Shown here: positions 1-8,437 of the stretch, piece after piece
Layout of the letters: each line of letters opens with the position of its first letter
How positions within the stretch are numbered: the first letter of the stretch is position 1
From: Methylococcales bacterium
Lineage (GTDB): Bacteria; Pseudomonadota; Gammaproteobacteria; Methylococcales; Methylomonadaceae
Direction of reading: 5' to 3'
Length of the DNA stretch: 64,000 bases
Assembly (NCBI GenBank): GCA_028715725.1
Contig: JAQURG010000004.1
Location: forward strand, 1 to 64,000
Notes under the pieces: model-generated
Seen by the model: the letters and a program-made list of their open reading frames with translations, nothing else
Told to the model about the DNA's origin: nothing
Databases searched by the model: none
Program-made: the position numbers and the translations under genes

Positions 1-136
1 CTAGATCGCAAAATAATTGTGTTAAATTCATTGTCGGCAGGTGCTTGTGGAAAATGTGTTGTTGGAAACATTATTTTTCCTGATTCACAAAAACCTGCCC
101 AACTTTTTTTAACCCGAACTGAGGTTAGATAGGCAA

Positions 137-973
137 TTAATTAGTTGTCGACACCGCTCCCTGCGGCTGAATTGGCATTTGGCTCGGTACATTTTGATTA
201 GCCCAAACCGACATGCTGGTCAGCGTTGCGCTGCCGATGATAGTCGCGAATGAAGCATCGGCAGCATCGCGGCCTGTGCCGATCCGGACAAATCCCTCAG
301 GCGGGGCCATATGTGTAGCGTCGAACAAATACCAGCGCGACCCCAGATAAGCTTCAAAGAAGCCATGAAAATCAGGCGGCTGCAAAGCCACCGCATAGCC
401 TGAAATATAACGTGCAGGAATGCATAATGCCCGGCACAACGCGATAGCAAGATGCGCATAATCCCGACATACTCCAACGCGCTGTATCAATACGTCGCAA
501 GCGCCGGTATTGGCGTTGGTGCTTCCTGATTGATAGTCGATATTGCTGTTTATCCAGTCGCAAATCGCATTAATTCTGGAAACTCCCGGCTGCATGTTGC
601 CAAATTGTCGTAACGCAAAATGAGTCAAACGATCCGAATCGCAATAACGGCTGGGGTTCAGATAGGGCAATACTTCAAGTGGCAACTCGGAGTATCCGGT
701 CTCAATGATTTGTGAAGTATCGTTAATTTCAGGATGTAAATCCACAGTTGCGAAATATTGAAGTTGCAGCTCACAGGGTTCGACAGTCAGCCGGTATACC
801 CGAATATCTTCCATGCCTATATTGCTGGTCTCGTATTGTATGTTGGGGCTCAACTGAAGCGATTCCTCGCTGATTGTCTGGTGCGCAGTCGCTGCCGCCG
901 CCACGTTAAATAGAAAGCTCGTGTGATTTTTAACGGAATAATTTAAGCTGCAGCCTACCTGAATTGTGGTCAT
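137..973 (-). CDS. Transglutaminase-like cysteine protease-fold protein
   Basis: A 278-residue protein with a C-terminal transglutaminase-like domain. The catalytic triad is visible as Cys in GVCRDYAHLA, His in DFHGFFEAY and Asp in YLFDATH, in the usual order. The N-terminal half resembles the beta-rich domain that precedes this core in bacterial transglutaminase-like proteins. No signal peptide is seen, so it is probably cytoplasmic. The ATG at 973 is chosen because an AGGAG lies just upstream of it; a start 10 codons earlier has no such site. The family includes peptidases and amide-forming enzymes, so the substrate cannot be named. It appears to be monocistronic. Confidence 0.85.
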   Translation of the reverse strand: MTTIQVGCSLNYSVKNHTSFLFNVAAAATAHQTISEESLQLSPNIQYETSNIGMEDIRVYRLTVEPCELQLQYFATVDLHPEINDTSQIIETGYSELPLEVLPYLNPSRYCDSDRLTHFALRQFGNMQPGVSRINAICDWINSNIDYQSGSTNANTGACDVLIQRVGVCRDYAHLAIALCRALCIPARYISGYAVALQPPDFHGFFEAYLGSRWYLFDATHMAPPEGFVRIGTGRDAADASFATIIGSATLTSMSVWANQNVPSQMPIQPQGAVSTTN

Positions 974-1501
974 GTTTATTCTCCTTTGCTGTATGCAAAA
1001 CAAATGGAAATAGATAAGTTTGATATATCACTTTAAGATTCAATTCATAAGCGCAATCGACGCCGATTTATCTTTAAATGTTTGATAAAGAGCATGGACG
1101 CAATTTATATGGCTCCATTCTACTGTATGAATTTACTGCGCCCTAAAATAAATTTAGATAGAGCCTTAGGATGGGTTGGAGCGACAGCGGAAACCCGGCA
1201 TAAGCTAATTATTTACTAAATTTAATAAATGCGGATATACAAGCGATTAAAAATAACAGGCCGTTGTTATTTTTTTACTGTAACCCTGGCCGAACGTCAG
1301 GATAACGATAAGCTGATCAGACATATTGGAAATTTGCGCGAAGCATTCAGGCAAATGCGCAACGACCCTCCTTTCAATATTGATACTATCGGATCATCTT
1401 CATAGTATATGGCAGTTACAAAGTTTATTGCCTAAAGTGTGCCAATCAACGATGATGTACGGAAACTGTATGATCATTTGTTCGGCAAGGAGACTACAAC
1501 T
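974..1501. other. Intergenic region, no supported gene
   Basis: This 528-bp stretch lies between the transglutaminase gene and the Rnk-like gene. It is AT-rich and holds no ORF with recognisable protein character. It does contain a short degenerate copy of a dispersed GGGTTG repeat at about 1167-1200. Promoters of both flanking genes, which diverge here, presumably lie in it. Confidence 0.5.
1167..1200. repeat. Degenerate dispersed repeat fragment
   Basis: The segment pairs a GATGGGTTGGAGCGA core with GAAACCCGG about ten bases later. This is the same word pair seen in the fuller inverted-repeat element at 14910-15002 (GGCTGGGTTGAA, then GAAACCCGG). It is probably a remnant of a small non-coding mobile repeat. 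The match is partial. Confidence 0.4.
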
Positions 1502-1930
1502 ATGGAAAACATCAAGAAAGCTCGCAACATTATTCTTTCCTCGCTCGACTGTGCCCGCTTACGTGATTTGCTGATAACGGCCAATCAATTCGGTTCCATA
1601 CAGTCAGTTCTCTTGCAAACGTTAGAAGGCGAACTCAGCCGGGCCACAGTTGTCCCCCCTGAAGAAATTCCTCCTTACGTAGTCACTATGAACACATGCG
1701 TTCATCTTACCGATACAACCACGGGTGAAGAGATGCGGTATACACTGGTATTTCCAAACGAAGCAAACCTCCAGCAAGGCAAATTATCTATCCTCTCTGA
1801 TTTAGGTGTTGCCATTATCGGCTTTTCTGTTGGCGACACGGTTGAATTGGCGTTCCCAGAAGGAACCAGATGCGTACGGATTAACATGATTATCTTTCAA
1901 CCAGAGGCCACTAGGCAATTCGATTTGTAG
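1502..1930 (+). CDS. rnk: Rnk-like GreA/GreB C-terminal-domain protein
   Basis: A 142-residue protein resembling Rnk, the regulator of nucleoside diphosphate kinase, and other GreA/GreB C-terminal-domain proteins that bind RNA polymerase near the secondary channel. A short helical N-terminal region is followed by the FKBP-like domain, with the typical TLVFPNEAN, LSILSDLGVAIIGFSVGD and VELAFPEG segments. The ATG at 1502 is preceded by AAGGAG at good spacing, so it is preferred over an in-frame GTG 21 codons upstream. The family call is firm. The symbol is less so, because several Rnk paralogues exist in this group. Confidence 0.8.
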   Translation: MENIKKARNIILSSLDCARLRDLLITANQFGSIQSVLLQTLEGELSRATVVPPEEIPPYVVTMNTCVHLTDTTTGEEMRYTLVFPNEANLQQGKLSILSDLGVAIIGFSVGDTVELAFPEGTRCVRINMIIFQPEATRQFDL

Positions 1931-2018
1931 AAACCGCACGACTAGCCAGAAAAAGAAAAAAGTCTAATAAAGGTACGCAGTGCGTACCCTGCCGATAGAA
2001 TACGACAGTAAAAAGCTC

Positions 2019-3407
2019 TCAACCCCATTGAGACTTGCGAACCATAAAACTGCGACCCTTGATTTTGCCGTTTTTTAAACAAGCGAGCGCTTTGTCAACG
2101 CTGGCTTGCTTGATGGCGACATAGGCATGCATATCAAAAATGTCGATTTTGCCGACTTCACTGCCGGGGATGCCCGCATCACCTGTTAATGCGCCCAATA
2201 TATCGCCAGGGCGCACCTTGTTCCTGCGTCCGCCGTCTATCCATAAGGTCACCATCGGGGGCTCAAACCGGTGTTCGCGGCTCATTTGAAACGGCGCGAC
2301 ATCGTCCCACTTGGCAGTAATCGTTTGATATTCCTCAATGGCTTGAACCCGATTCAGTTCATGCTCAGTACATAAACTGAGCGCCAAACCTTTTTTTCCT
2401 GCACGTCCGGTGCGCCCGATCCTGTGCACGTAGATTTCAGGATCCCAAGGCAGCTCATAATTGATCACCGCTTGCAGTTCCTTGATATCCAGCCCGCGCG
2501 CCGCCACATCGGTGGCTACCAGAATCGAGCAGCTTTTATTGGCAAACCGCACCAGCACCTGATCGCGATGCTTCTGTTCCAGGTCGCCATGCAGCGCCTG
2601 AACAGAAAATCCGCTGTTCTCCAGAGCGCTTGCTATATCCTGGCATTCCCGCTTGGTGTTGCAGAATACCACTGTCGATTCGGGCCGGTGATACGCTAAC
2701 AGATAGCCCAGAGCGCTTGTTCTTTTAGCCTTTTCCACCTGATAAAAGCGCTGTTCAATCACACTGTCGTGATGGCTGCTGTCGATGCTCACAGAGACCG
2801 GCTTATATTGAAATTTATGGCTGATCTCCCGGATAGGATCGGCATAAGTTGCTGAAAACAGCAAGGTTTGGCGGTGCGTCGGCGCATATGAAATAACATC
2901 GGCAATTATCTCTTCAAAGCCCATATCCAGCATCCGGTCCGCTTCATCCAGCACCAGCACTTTCAGATTGCTCAAGCGCAAACTGCGTTTACGCAGATGC
3001 TCTTGCAATCGCCCCGGTGTTCCAACAACCACATGCACGCCATGTTCCAGAGAACCGACCTGCGGCCCAAACGGCACGCCGCCGCACAAGGACAACACCT
3101 TTATATTTTGCGTAAAACAGGCCAGTCTTCGAATTTCCTTGCAAACCTGATCCGCAAGCTCGCGGGTTGGACAGACCACCATAGCCTGGACCCTGAAGCT
3201 GCCCAAGTCCAGGCGGGATAATAAACCGATGCCAAACGCAGCCGTTTTACCGCTGCCGGTTTTGGCCTGCGCAATCACATCCCGGCCTTCCAGAATATGC
3301 GGCAGACTTTCAGCCTGAATGGGTGTCAGATGGGTATAACCCAGGGATTCAATGTTTTCAAGCAGGGCGGGTTTTAACGGTAAAGATGAAAATTCAGCAG
3401 TATTCAC
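2019..3407 (-). CDS. dbpA: ATP-dependent RNA helicase DbpA
   Basis: A 462-residue DEAD-box helicase. The Q motif is near residues 27-31, Walker A AKTGSGKT at 48-55, DEAD at 154-157 and SAT at 185-187. The second RecA domain carries the ARGLDI and HRIGRTGRAG motifs. The C-terminal 75 residues (from about 385) form the DbpA RNA-binding domain, including IPGSEVGKIDIFDMHAYVAI. In the family this domain targets hairpin 92 of 23S rRNA during large-subunit assembly. The start is a GTG at 3407 preceded by AAGAG. It is a single gene, convergent with the Rnk-like gene and followed by an 88-bp gap. Confidence 0.93.
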   Translation of the reverse strand: MNTAEFSSLPLKPALLENIESLGYTHLTPIQAESLPHILEGRDVIAQAKTGSGKTAAFGIGLLSRLDLGSFRVQAMVVCPTRELADQVCKEIRRLACFTQNIKVLSLCGGVPFGPQVGSLEHGVHVVVGTPGRLQEHLRKRSLRLSNLKVLVLDEADRMLDMGFEEIIADVISYAPTHRQTLLFSATYADPIREISHKFQYKPVSVSIDSSHHDSVIEQRFYQVEKAKRTSALGYLLAYHRPESTVVFCNTKRECQDIASALENSGFSVQALHGDLEQKHRDQVLVRFANKSCSILVATDVAARGLDIKELQAVINYELPWDPEIYVHRIGRTGRAGKKGLALSLCTEHELNRVQAIEEYQTITAKWDDVAPFQMSREHRFEPPMVTLWIDGGRRNKVRPGDILGALTGDAGIPGSEVGKIDIFDMHAYVAIKQASVDKALACLKNGKIKGRSFMVRKSQWG

Positions 3408-3481
3408 AAGAGCTCTTTAATCAATGCGATAGGCGGCGAACTGCCGTCTTTCAATAGCTTATGATAACAGATACTGATGCT

Positions 3482-4306
3482 TTAGTTCGGACCTTCAATA
3501 AAATGAGATAGTGCGCCAAGTATCACTGCATTGCTTTTAAAAACGGCATAGGCCGTCATACCCGGACTTAACCCCAGCGCCAAGGCGCTGACCTGGGTTA
3601 TCGTGGCAATCAGACTATCGCCATTAGGCAGCCGGATCACAATCTCCGACTCCACACCGTCATATTGAATCCTGATGATCGTTCCGCGCAAGCAATTACG
3701 CGCAGTCAAAGGGGAATAATCGGTGATAATAAAAATCTCCGGGTCATTAATCAGCAGCACCACATCGCTGCCAATGCCGAGCTTAAGCAGCTCAACCTCC
3801 GCCAAAGCAAGCGAAGCAACAATCTGTTCGCCGCCTTTTAATTCGACTGACACTTCGGCATTGACCGCACTCGTTTGAATGGCGGTAATTGTGCCAAACA
3901 GCTGATTGGTTGCAGTGGTTTTGATCACCTGCCGTTTAAGCAACATCTGCATATCAGGATCATCCGCCAGATTCTGATTGAGTTGCCGCAAGAACTGCTG
4001 ATGCTGCTGCTCCAGCCGGATAAACAGTTGCAGCAGCGCTTGACCGGCTGAAGTCAGACAGGTGCCGCCTCCTTTACTGCCGCCGGTCGCAGTGGTGATC
4101 AATATTTTGGGGGCAAGGTTGTTGGCGCGTTCTATCATCTGCCAGGCGCCTTTATAGCTTAAACCCACTTCCTTGGCCGCCTGATTAATGGAACCGCTTT
4201 GATCTATCGCCGTCAACAGGCCGATCATGCGGCTATCCAATCCGCCGACCAGGCGCAATTCGCCCTCGACCCAGGTTGAGGCTATGTCGTCATTCGGTAT
4301 TGGCAT
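3482..4306 (-). CDS. modE: Molybdate-responsive transcriptional regulator ModE
   Basis: A 274-residue full-length ModE. The N-terminal LysR-type winged helix-turn-helix (SGSINQAAKEVGLSYKGAWQ, about residues 31-50) is followed by the typical GGSKGGG segment and a helical linker. Two molybdate-binding Mop/TOBE modules follow, at about 132-195 (NQLFGTITAIQTSAVNAEVSV) and 199-264 (NCLRGTIIRIQYDGVESEIVI). In this family molybdate binding at the Mop dimer switches the HTH dimer to DNA-bound form, repressing high-affinity molybdate uptake. It is divergent from the molbindin gene, and candidate operators lie in the neighbouring gaps. Confidence 0.93.
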   Translation of the reverse strand: MPIPNDDIASTWVEGELRLVGGLDSRMIGLLTAIDQSGSINQAAKEVGLSYKGAWQMIERANNLAPKILITTATGGSKGGGTCLTSAGQALLQLFIRLEQQHQQFLRQLNQNLADDPDMQMLLKRQVIKTTATNQLFGTITAIQTSAVNAEVSVELKGGEQIVASLALAEVELLKLGIGSDVVLLINDPEIFIITDYSPLTARNCLRGTIIRIQYDGVESEIVIRLPNGDSLIATITQVSALALGLSPGMTAYAVFKSNAVILGALSHFIEGPN

Positions 4307-4390
4307 GTCATTATTCAGCTGATTTCAAATACGCTAAAACTCTTCCCGATCAATATTGGTTCTTTAAAAGCAAAGATTTGTTTCGGATCT

Positions 4391-4414
4391 CATTATTTAC
4401 TTTAATACATAACG
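4391..4414. promoter_or_regulatory. Candidate ModE operator between modE and mop
   Basis: Half-sites CATTAT (4391-4396) and ATAACG (4409-4414) are inverted with one mismatch and separated by 12 bases. They lie in the 308-bp divergent gap between modE and the molbindin gene. From memory, the E. coli modA operator has CGTTAT and ATAACG half-sites at about this spacing. Assignment rests on position and half-site match only. The rest of the gap (4307-4614) holds AT-rich, promoter-like sequence and no ORF. Confidence 0.4.
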
Positions 4415-4614
4415 CTTATACAATGAAGCTCTATTTTATCGGATATTAAATAAGTTCTGTTTTACGTAGCGGTTCAGGGGTCAATGCAGGTTTAAAGCTT
4501 CCGATTATGAATCATCCGTGATTTTGCAGAATAATTTTTCTTAACTCCTGCCAGGCACTCAATCTGATCTTTGCAAATAACGATGGAGTCTTTTTTCAAC
4601 CAACGAGGAATTTA

Positions 4615-5043
4615 ATGAAGGCAAGTGCACGTAATCAGTTTACCGGAACCGTCAGCAATGTGCTTATCGGAGCGGTGAACGCCGAAGTTCACGTCAAATT
4701 GAAAGGCGGACAAACCATCGTCGCCACAATTACCAAAGAATCCGCCGAAACGCTGGCAATCAGGACCGGCCTGGAAGTCATCGCCCTGGTTAAGGCTCCC
4801 CAAATCATTATCGTCACCGATTTCGGCGGCTACAAAATTTCGGCGCGCAACCAGTTAGCAGGCACAGTAACTCAGGTTAAATCCGGCGCGGTCAACACCG
4901 AAGTTGATATTGAGTTAAGCGGCGGCGAACAGATTGCCGCCACCGTTACCAATGACAGTGTCGATACCCTGGGATTGCGTAAAGGCCGGTCTGTCACGGC
5001 TGTCTTTAAAGCGGGTGCTGTGATTCTGGCTGTCGCCGGTTGA
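4615..5043 (+). CDS. mop: Molbindin, two tandem Mop domains
   Basis: A 142-residue cytoplasmic protein built of two Mop modules: about residues 1-70 (SARNQFTGTVSNVLIGAVNA) and 73-142 (SARNQLAGTVTQVKSGAVNT), each ending in the VxAxxKAxxVIL-type strand. Molbindins assemble into rings that bind molybdate or tungstate and act as an intracellular store. The two halves are close relatives, as expected from a tandem duplication. A GAGG lies upstream of the ATG. The gene is divergent from modE, with which it shares the Mop fold, and is followed by the porin-like gene on the same strand. Confidence 0.92.
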   Translation: MKASARNQFTGTVSNVLIGAVNAEVHVKLKGGQTIVATITKESAETLAIRTGLEVIALVKAPQIIIVTDFGGYKISARNQLAGTVTQVKSGAVNTEVDIELSGGEQIAATVTNDSVDTLGLRKGRSVTAVFKAGAVILAVAG

Positions 5044-5228
5044 TGTCCATATACCAGCCGAAAACTGCTTTCTGTTGAGGCCGTATGCTCTTGATAATTA
5101 AGGTCACTTTTCAATCCCAAGCCGCAGAGCTTTCAACGAACGCTTGACTTAAGCGTTTTGCCGCGCAGAAATTTGCCCTACTTGCTTATCCATTTTCTGC
5201 ATGAAAATGGCCGCAATAATTTTTCATC

Positions 5229-5251
5229 ATTGTTATTTTATAGATAACGAT
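5229..5251. promoter_or_regulatory. Candidate ModE-type palindrome upstream of the porin gene
   Basis: ATTGTTAT (5229-5236) and ATAACGAT (5244-5251) form an inverted repeat with one mismatch in eight positions and a 7-base spacer. It lies about 100 bp upstream of the porin start, in the 309-bp gap after mop. The half-sites resemble those recalled for ModE, but the spacer is shorter than the one at 4391-4414. The remainder of the gap has no convincing ORF. Confidence 0.4.
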
Positions 5252-5352
5252 AGATGTTTGCTCTTTTATTACAGAGGCTTATACGAATAAGATCTAACCA
5301 CATCAACGAAACAGCGGCGATGTGTATTACAACTTAGAAGCACAGGTAATTG

Positions 5353-6876
5353 ATGAAACGAAGAAAACATCTTGCAACGGCTGCCGTCAGCCATGCACTC
5401 AACCTGATCGTCGCCGGCTGCTTTTACATGAGCAGCTACGATACTGTTCAGGCGGCGGAAAAGAAAAACTACACCAGAGTACCGTTTGCGGCCTTTTCCA
5501 GCCAAATGTCCGACGCTTTGTTCGGCTCCGGCAAATACGAAAAGCCGGCCTGGAATCTGCACGACGCCCTGAAAGCGCCGAATTGGCTGGATGTTTCTGT
5601 AGAACAGCGCAGCCGTTACGAAACCATGTCCGGTACTTTCAAGGCCGGCAGCATAGGCGGCGATCAGCAAATTCCGCTGCAAACCACGCTTTGGCTGCAA
5701 GCCCATCTGGGTTCGTTCCGACTCGGCACGGAATTCATGGATGCCCGCGCATTAAATTCCGATAGCGGTACCGGCGTAAATAACACCATGTCCAACACTT
5801 GGGATTTTTTACAAGCTTATGCCGCTTGGTTGGACCAGAATGTTTTTTATAGCGGCATCGGCGCCGAAGTAGTTGCCGGAAGACAAACCCTGAACTTAGG
5901 CAGCCGTCGGCTGGTAGCAAGGAATGCAATGCGTAACACCATCAACAATTTTACCGGGGTAAAGCTGCGGTTGACGGATTATGTTAACTGGCAATTCAAC
6001 GGTTTTGTCAGCACACCGGTAAACCGCCTGCCAACGTCATCAACTGCCCTTCTCGACAACAAACAGGTTTTTGATAGAGAAAACACCCACACCTGGTTTT
6101 CCGGAGGATTCCTGGAACTGTATAACCTGGGCTGGAAAATCAACAGCGAGATCTATCTGTATCATCTTGACGAGGGCGACAGTACCGACAGTCCAAGCCG
6201 CAATCGCCGTTATTTCACGCCCGGCATGCGCTTTTATATAAAACCCGCCAAGGCGGAATTTGATTTTCAACTGGAAACCATTGGCCAGTTCGGCACGGTA
6301 CGGGCAACTACAGCCGCCAGAGACAGCAAGAATCTCAACCATACGGCCTGGTACCAGCATGCCGATGTGGGTTACACCTTTAATATACCCTGGTCGCCGC
6401 GACTGGGACTGGAATACGACTATGCCAGCGGAGACCAGAACCCCAACGACAATAAAGACCAGCGTTTTGACACTCTGTTCGGCGCTCGCCGTTTCGACTT
6501 CGGCCCTACCGGCATTTACGGGGCATTCTCCCGCAGCAATATCACTACCCCCGGCTACCGCATTAACGTTTCGCCGCGCTCCAATGTATTGGTCTCGTTT
6601 AGCCATCGCATATTCTGGCTGGCAGCGGCAAAAGATTGCTGGGGCGGCACCACCTGTAGCGGCTCCAGTCTCATTCTTCAGGACAAAACCGGACGTAGCG
6701 GCAATAATCTTGGCCAACAACTGGATTTGTCGACGCGCTGGGATTTCAACAGCAGCCTGAATTTTGAAACCGGCTGGGCGCATTTATTCAAAGGCTCATT
6801 CGCCAAGAATGCACCCGCAGCTCCGGCTCCAGTCGATGTCGATTACTTTTATGTACAAAGTATGCTTAGATTTTAA
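5353..6876 (+). CDS. Outer-membrane beta-barrel, alginate-export-domain porin family
   Basis: A 507-residue exported protein. The basic N-terminus and hydrophobic stretch (LNLIVAGCFYM), followed by DTVQAAEKK, form a weak signal peptide. The mature region reads as amphipathic beta-strands typical of the alginate_exp porin family: VSVEQRSRYETMSG, FRLGTEFMDAR, EVVAGRQTLNLGSRRLVARNAMRNTIN and a final strand ending in Phe (YFYVQSMLRF). Members form outer-membrane channels for anions or organic solutes. An upstream TTG adds one codon, but the ATG at 5353 is preferred. It sits between the molbindin gene and the modA stump, so a link to molybdate passage is possible but unproven. Confidence 0.8.
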   Translation: MKRRKHLATAAVSHALNLIVAGCFYMSSYDTVQAAEKKNYTRVPFAAFSSQMSDALFGSGKYEKPAWNLHDALKAPNWLDVSVEQRSRYETMSGTFKAGSIGGDQQIPLQTTLWLQAHLGSFRLGTEFMDARALNSDSGTGVNNTMSNTWDFLQAYAAWLDQNVFYSGIGAEVVAGRQTLNLGSRRLVARNAMRNTINNFTGVKLRLTDYVNWQFNGFVSTPVNRLPTSSTALLDNKQVFDRENTHTWFSGGFLELYNLGWKINSEIYLYHLDEGDSTDSPSRNRRYFTPGMRFYIKPAKAEFDFQLETIGQFGTVRATTAARDSKNLNHTAWYQHADVGYTFNIPWSPRLGLEYDYASGDQNPNDNKDQRFDTLFGARRFDFGPTGIYGAFSRSNITTPGYRINVSPRSNVLVSFSHRIFWLAAAKDCWGGTTCSGSSLILQDKTGRSGNNLGQQLDLSTRWDFNSSLNFETGWAHLFKGSFAKNAPAAPAPVDVDYFYVQSMLRF

Positions 6877-6949
6877 GGCATCTCTTGTTCAGCCCCGCCT
6901 TAAGCACTAGTCATGAAGAATTTTCTTTTCTAACTTTTGGAGATTACTG

Positions 6950-7138
6950 ATGTTGCTAACCACCTTTTCCCGCTTTATTGTCGTATCAACGTTGCTGCTA
7001 GTCGGCCAAACAAGCTGGGCTGCTACCGTTCTGGTCGCCGTTGCGGCCAATTTCAGCAAAGCGATATGGCATAATCTGCCTATCGTAGCAATCAACTCTA
7101 TCGTTAATCAAAATCTGAACGGAAAAGTATTTAATTAG
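6950..7138 (+). pseudogene. modA: 5' remnant of modA (molybdate-binding protein)
   Basis: The ORF encodes 62 residues. A clear signal peptide ends SWAAT, followed by VLVAVAANFSKAI, the characteristic first strand of ModA-type periplasmic molybdate-binding proteins. After about 37 residues the resemblance stops and the frame ends in unrelated sequence; a full ModA has about 250 residues. The ribosome-binding site (GGAG) and ATG are intact, so a short secreted peptide could still be made. No modB or modC is nearby. The position directly after mop and the porin supports an ancestral molybdate operon that has lost its transporter. Confidence 0.7.
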
Positions 7139-7198
7139 CCGCGTTGTGATTATAATGACAATAAACGCTTTATCTGAACAAGACTAAAGGCAACAGCG

Positions 7199-7675
7199 AT
7201 GCGTAAAACAACGATAGGCCCAGCCCAAAACGCTTTATCTTCCGATGCGAACTTTCTGGATCTGGAACAGTTGGCGCAAGTCGAAATCAGTTCCGAGTGC
7301 CAGAAAAGGCCCATAGAATCCGCCCTGGTGGCAGATTCCGAATCAGGATGGCAGGCGACCGGTCCTGGCGAGCAAACGATACGCCTTATTTTTGATCAGC
7401 CACAGACTGTTAAACATATCTATCTCAGGTTTGATGAATTGGAACAACCTCGCACGCAAGAGTTTGTTTTGCTTTGGCGCAAAGATAATGAGGATTTTTT
7501 CCGGGAAATACTGCGTCAGCAATATCATTTCAGTCCACCGCTCACGACTCAGGAAAGCGAGAAATATACGGTCGATCTCGAGCGGCTAAAAGCGCTGGAA
7601 TTAAGAATAATCCCGGATATCAGCGGGGGTGAGGCCTGCGCAACACTTACCCATTTGCGTCTTGCCGCAATTTAG
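7199..7675 (+). CDS. Conserved hypothetical, discoidin/carbohydrate-binding-like
   Basis: A 158-residue protein without signal peptide or membrane segment. The order of strands (WQATGPGEQTIRLIFDQPQTVKHIYLRFDEL, TQEFVLLWR, LKALELRIIPDISGG, ATLTHLRLA) recalls the F5/8 type C (discoidin-like) jelly-roll fold, in which such strands form a ligand-binding sandwich. Similar short proteins occur in other proteobacteria as carbohydrate-binding-like hypotheticals. The start is an ATG after AAGGCAACAGCG. No function can be assigned. It follows the modA remnant by 60 bp. Confidence 0.65.
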   Translation: MRKTTIGPAQNALSSDANFLDLEQLAQVEISSECQKRPIESALVADSESGWQATGPGEQTIRLIFDQPQTVKHIYLRFDELEQPRTQEFVLLWRKDNEDFFREILRQQYHFSPPLTTQESEKYTVDLERLKALELRIIPDISGGEACATLTHLRLAAI

Positions 7676-7837
7676 ATGCAAAGCTTCTAATTCTTCGGCG
7701 GACTCAAGCTGCCGATTATGGGGATCAATGCACCCGCAAATCATCAGGCAGTTGCCCGATCAGATTGGAGAAATTCTACGCAAACTGTAATAACTTCAGC
7801 TAGAATGCGAGTTTTTTCTCTTTGATATTACCAACAG

Positions 7838-8437
7838 ATGGCTACAGATATTCGCATTGAAAGATGGAGCGGAGCTGCTCTTCAGCATTATGTTCCTGAA
7901 CTCGCACGCCTTAGAATTGAAGTATTCCGTGACTTCCCTTATTTGTACGACGGGGATTACGACTATGAAAAAAAATACCTGCAAACTTATATTGATAACC
8001 CCGAAAGCGTTATCGTATTGGCGTTTGACGGCGATAAAGTGGTCGGCGCATCAACCGCCATTCCAATGAAATATGAAACCGATCCCCTTAAAAAGCCTTT
8101 CCTTGAACATGGCTATAACCTCGATGATGTCTTTTATTGCAGCGAATCTGTTTTAAATAAGGATTACCGGGGATTAGGCCTGGGCGTGCGTTTTTTTGAG
8201 CAAAGAGAAGCTCACGCTGACGACTTGGGCGGTTTCAAATATATCACTTTCTGTTGTGTAGAACGCCCCCTCGACCACCCGCGCAGACCCGCTAATTATG
8301 TTCCACTGGACCAATTCTGGAACAAACGCGGCTATTTTAAACACCCGGAACTTAAAACCACCTATTCCTGGAAAGATCTGGATGATGCTGAAGAAACACC
8401 TAAACCCATGACTTTCTGGCTTAAACATGATCGTTAG
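7838..8437 (+). CDS. GNAT-family N-acetyltransferase
   Basis: A 199-residue acyltransferase of the GNAT fold. The N-terminal helix (LARLRIEVFRDFPYLYDGDYDYE) and strand VIVLAFDGDKVVGASTAIPM are followed by the acyl-CoA loop region YRGLGLGVRFFEQREAHA, the signature R/Q-x-x-G-x-G/A motif. The acceptor is unknown. Its last codons overlap the start of a carbon-nitrogen hydrolase by 11 bases, indicating translational coupling. In other bacteria a GNAT domain and this hydrolase domain occur fused in one polypeptide, which suggests the two proteins act on the same small amine or amide. Confidence 0.85.
   Translation: MATDIRIERWSGAALQHYVPELARLRIEVFRDFPYLYDGDYDYEKKYLQTYIDNPESVIVLAFDGDKVVGASTAIPMKYETDPLKKPFLEHGYNLDDVFYCSESVLNKDYRGLGLGVRFFEQREAHADDLGGFKYITFCCVERPLDHPRRPANYVPLDQFWNKRGYFKHPELKTTYSWKDLDDAEETPKPMTFWLKHDR

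Noticed and set aside
5322..5765. Plus-strand ORF overlapping the porin start
   Set aside because: It is a frame shadow of the porin gene, whose signal peptide and beta-strand pattern are in the other frame.
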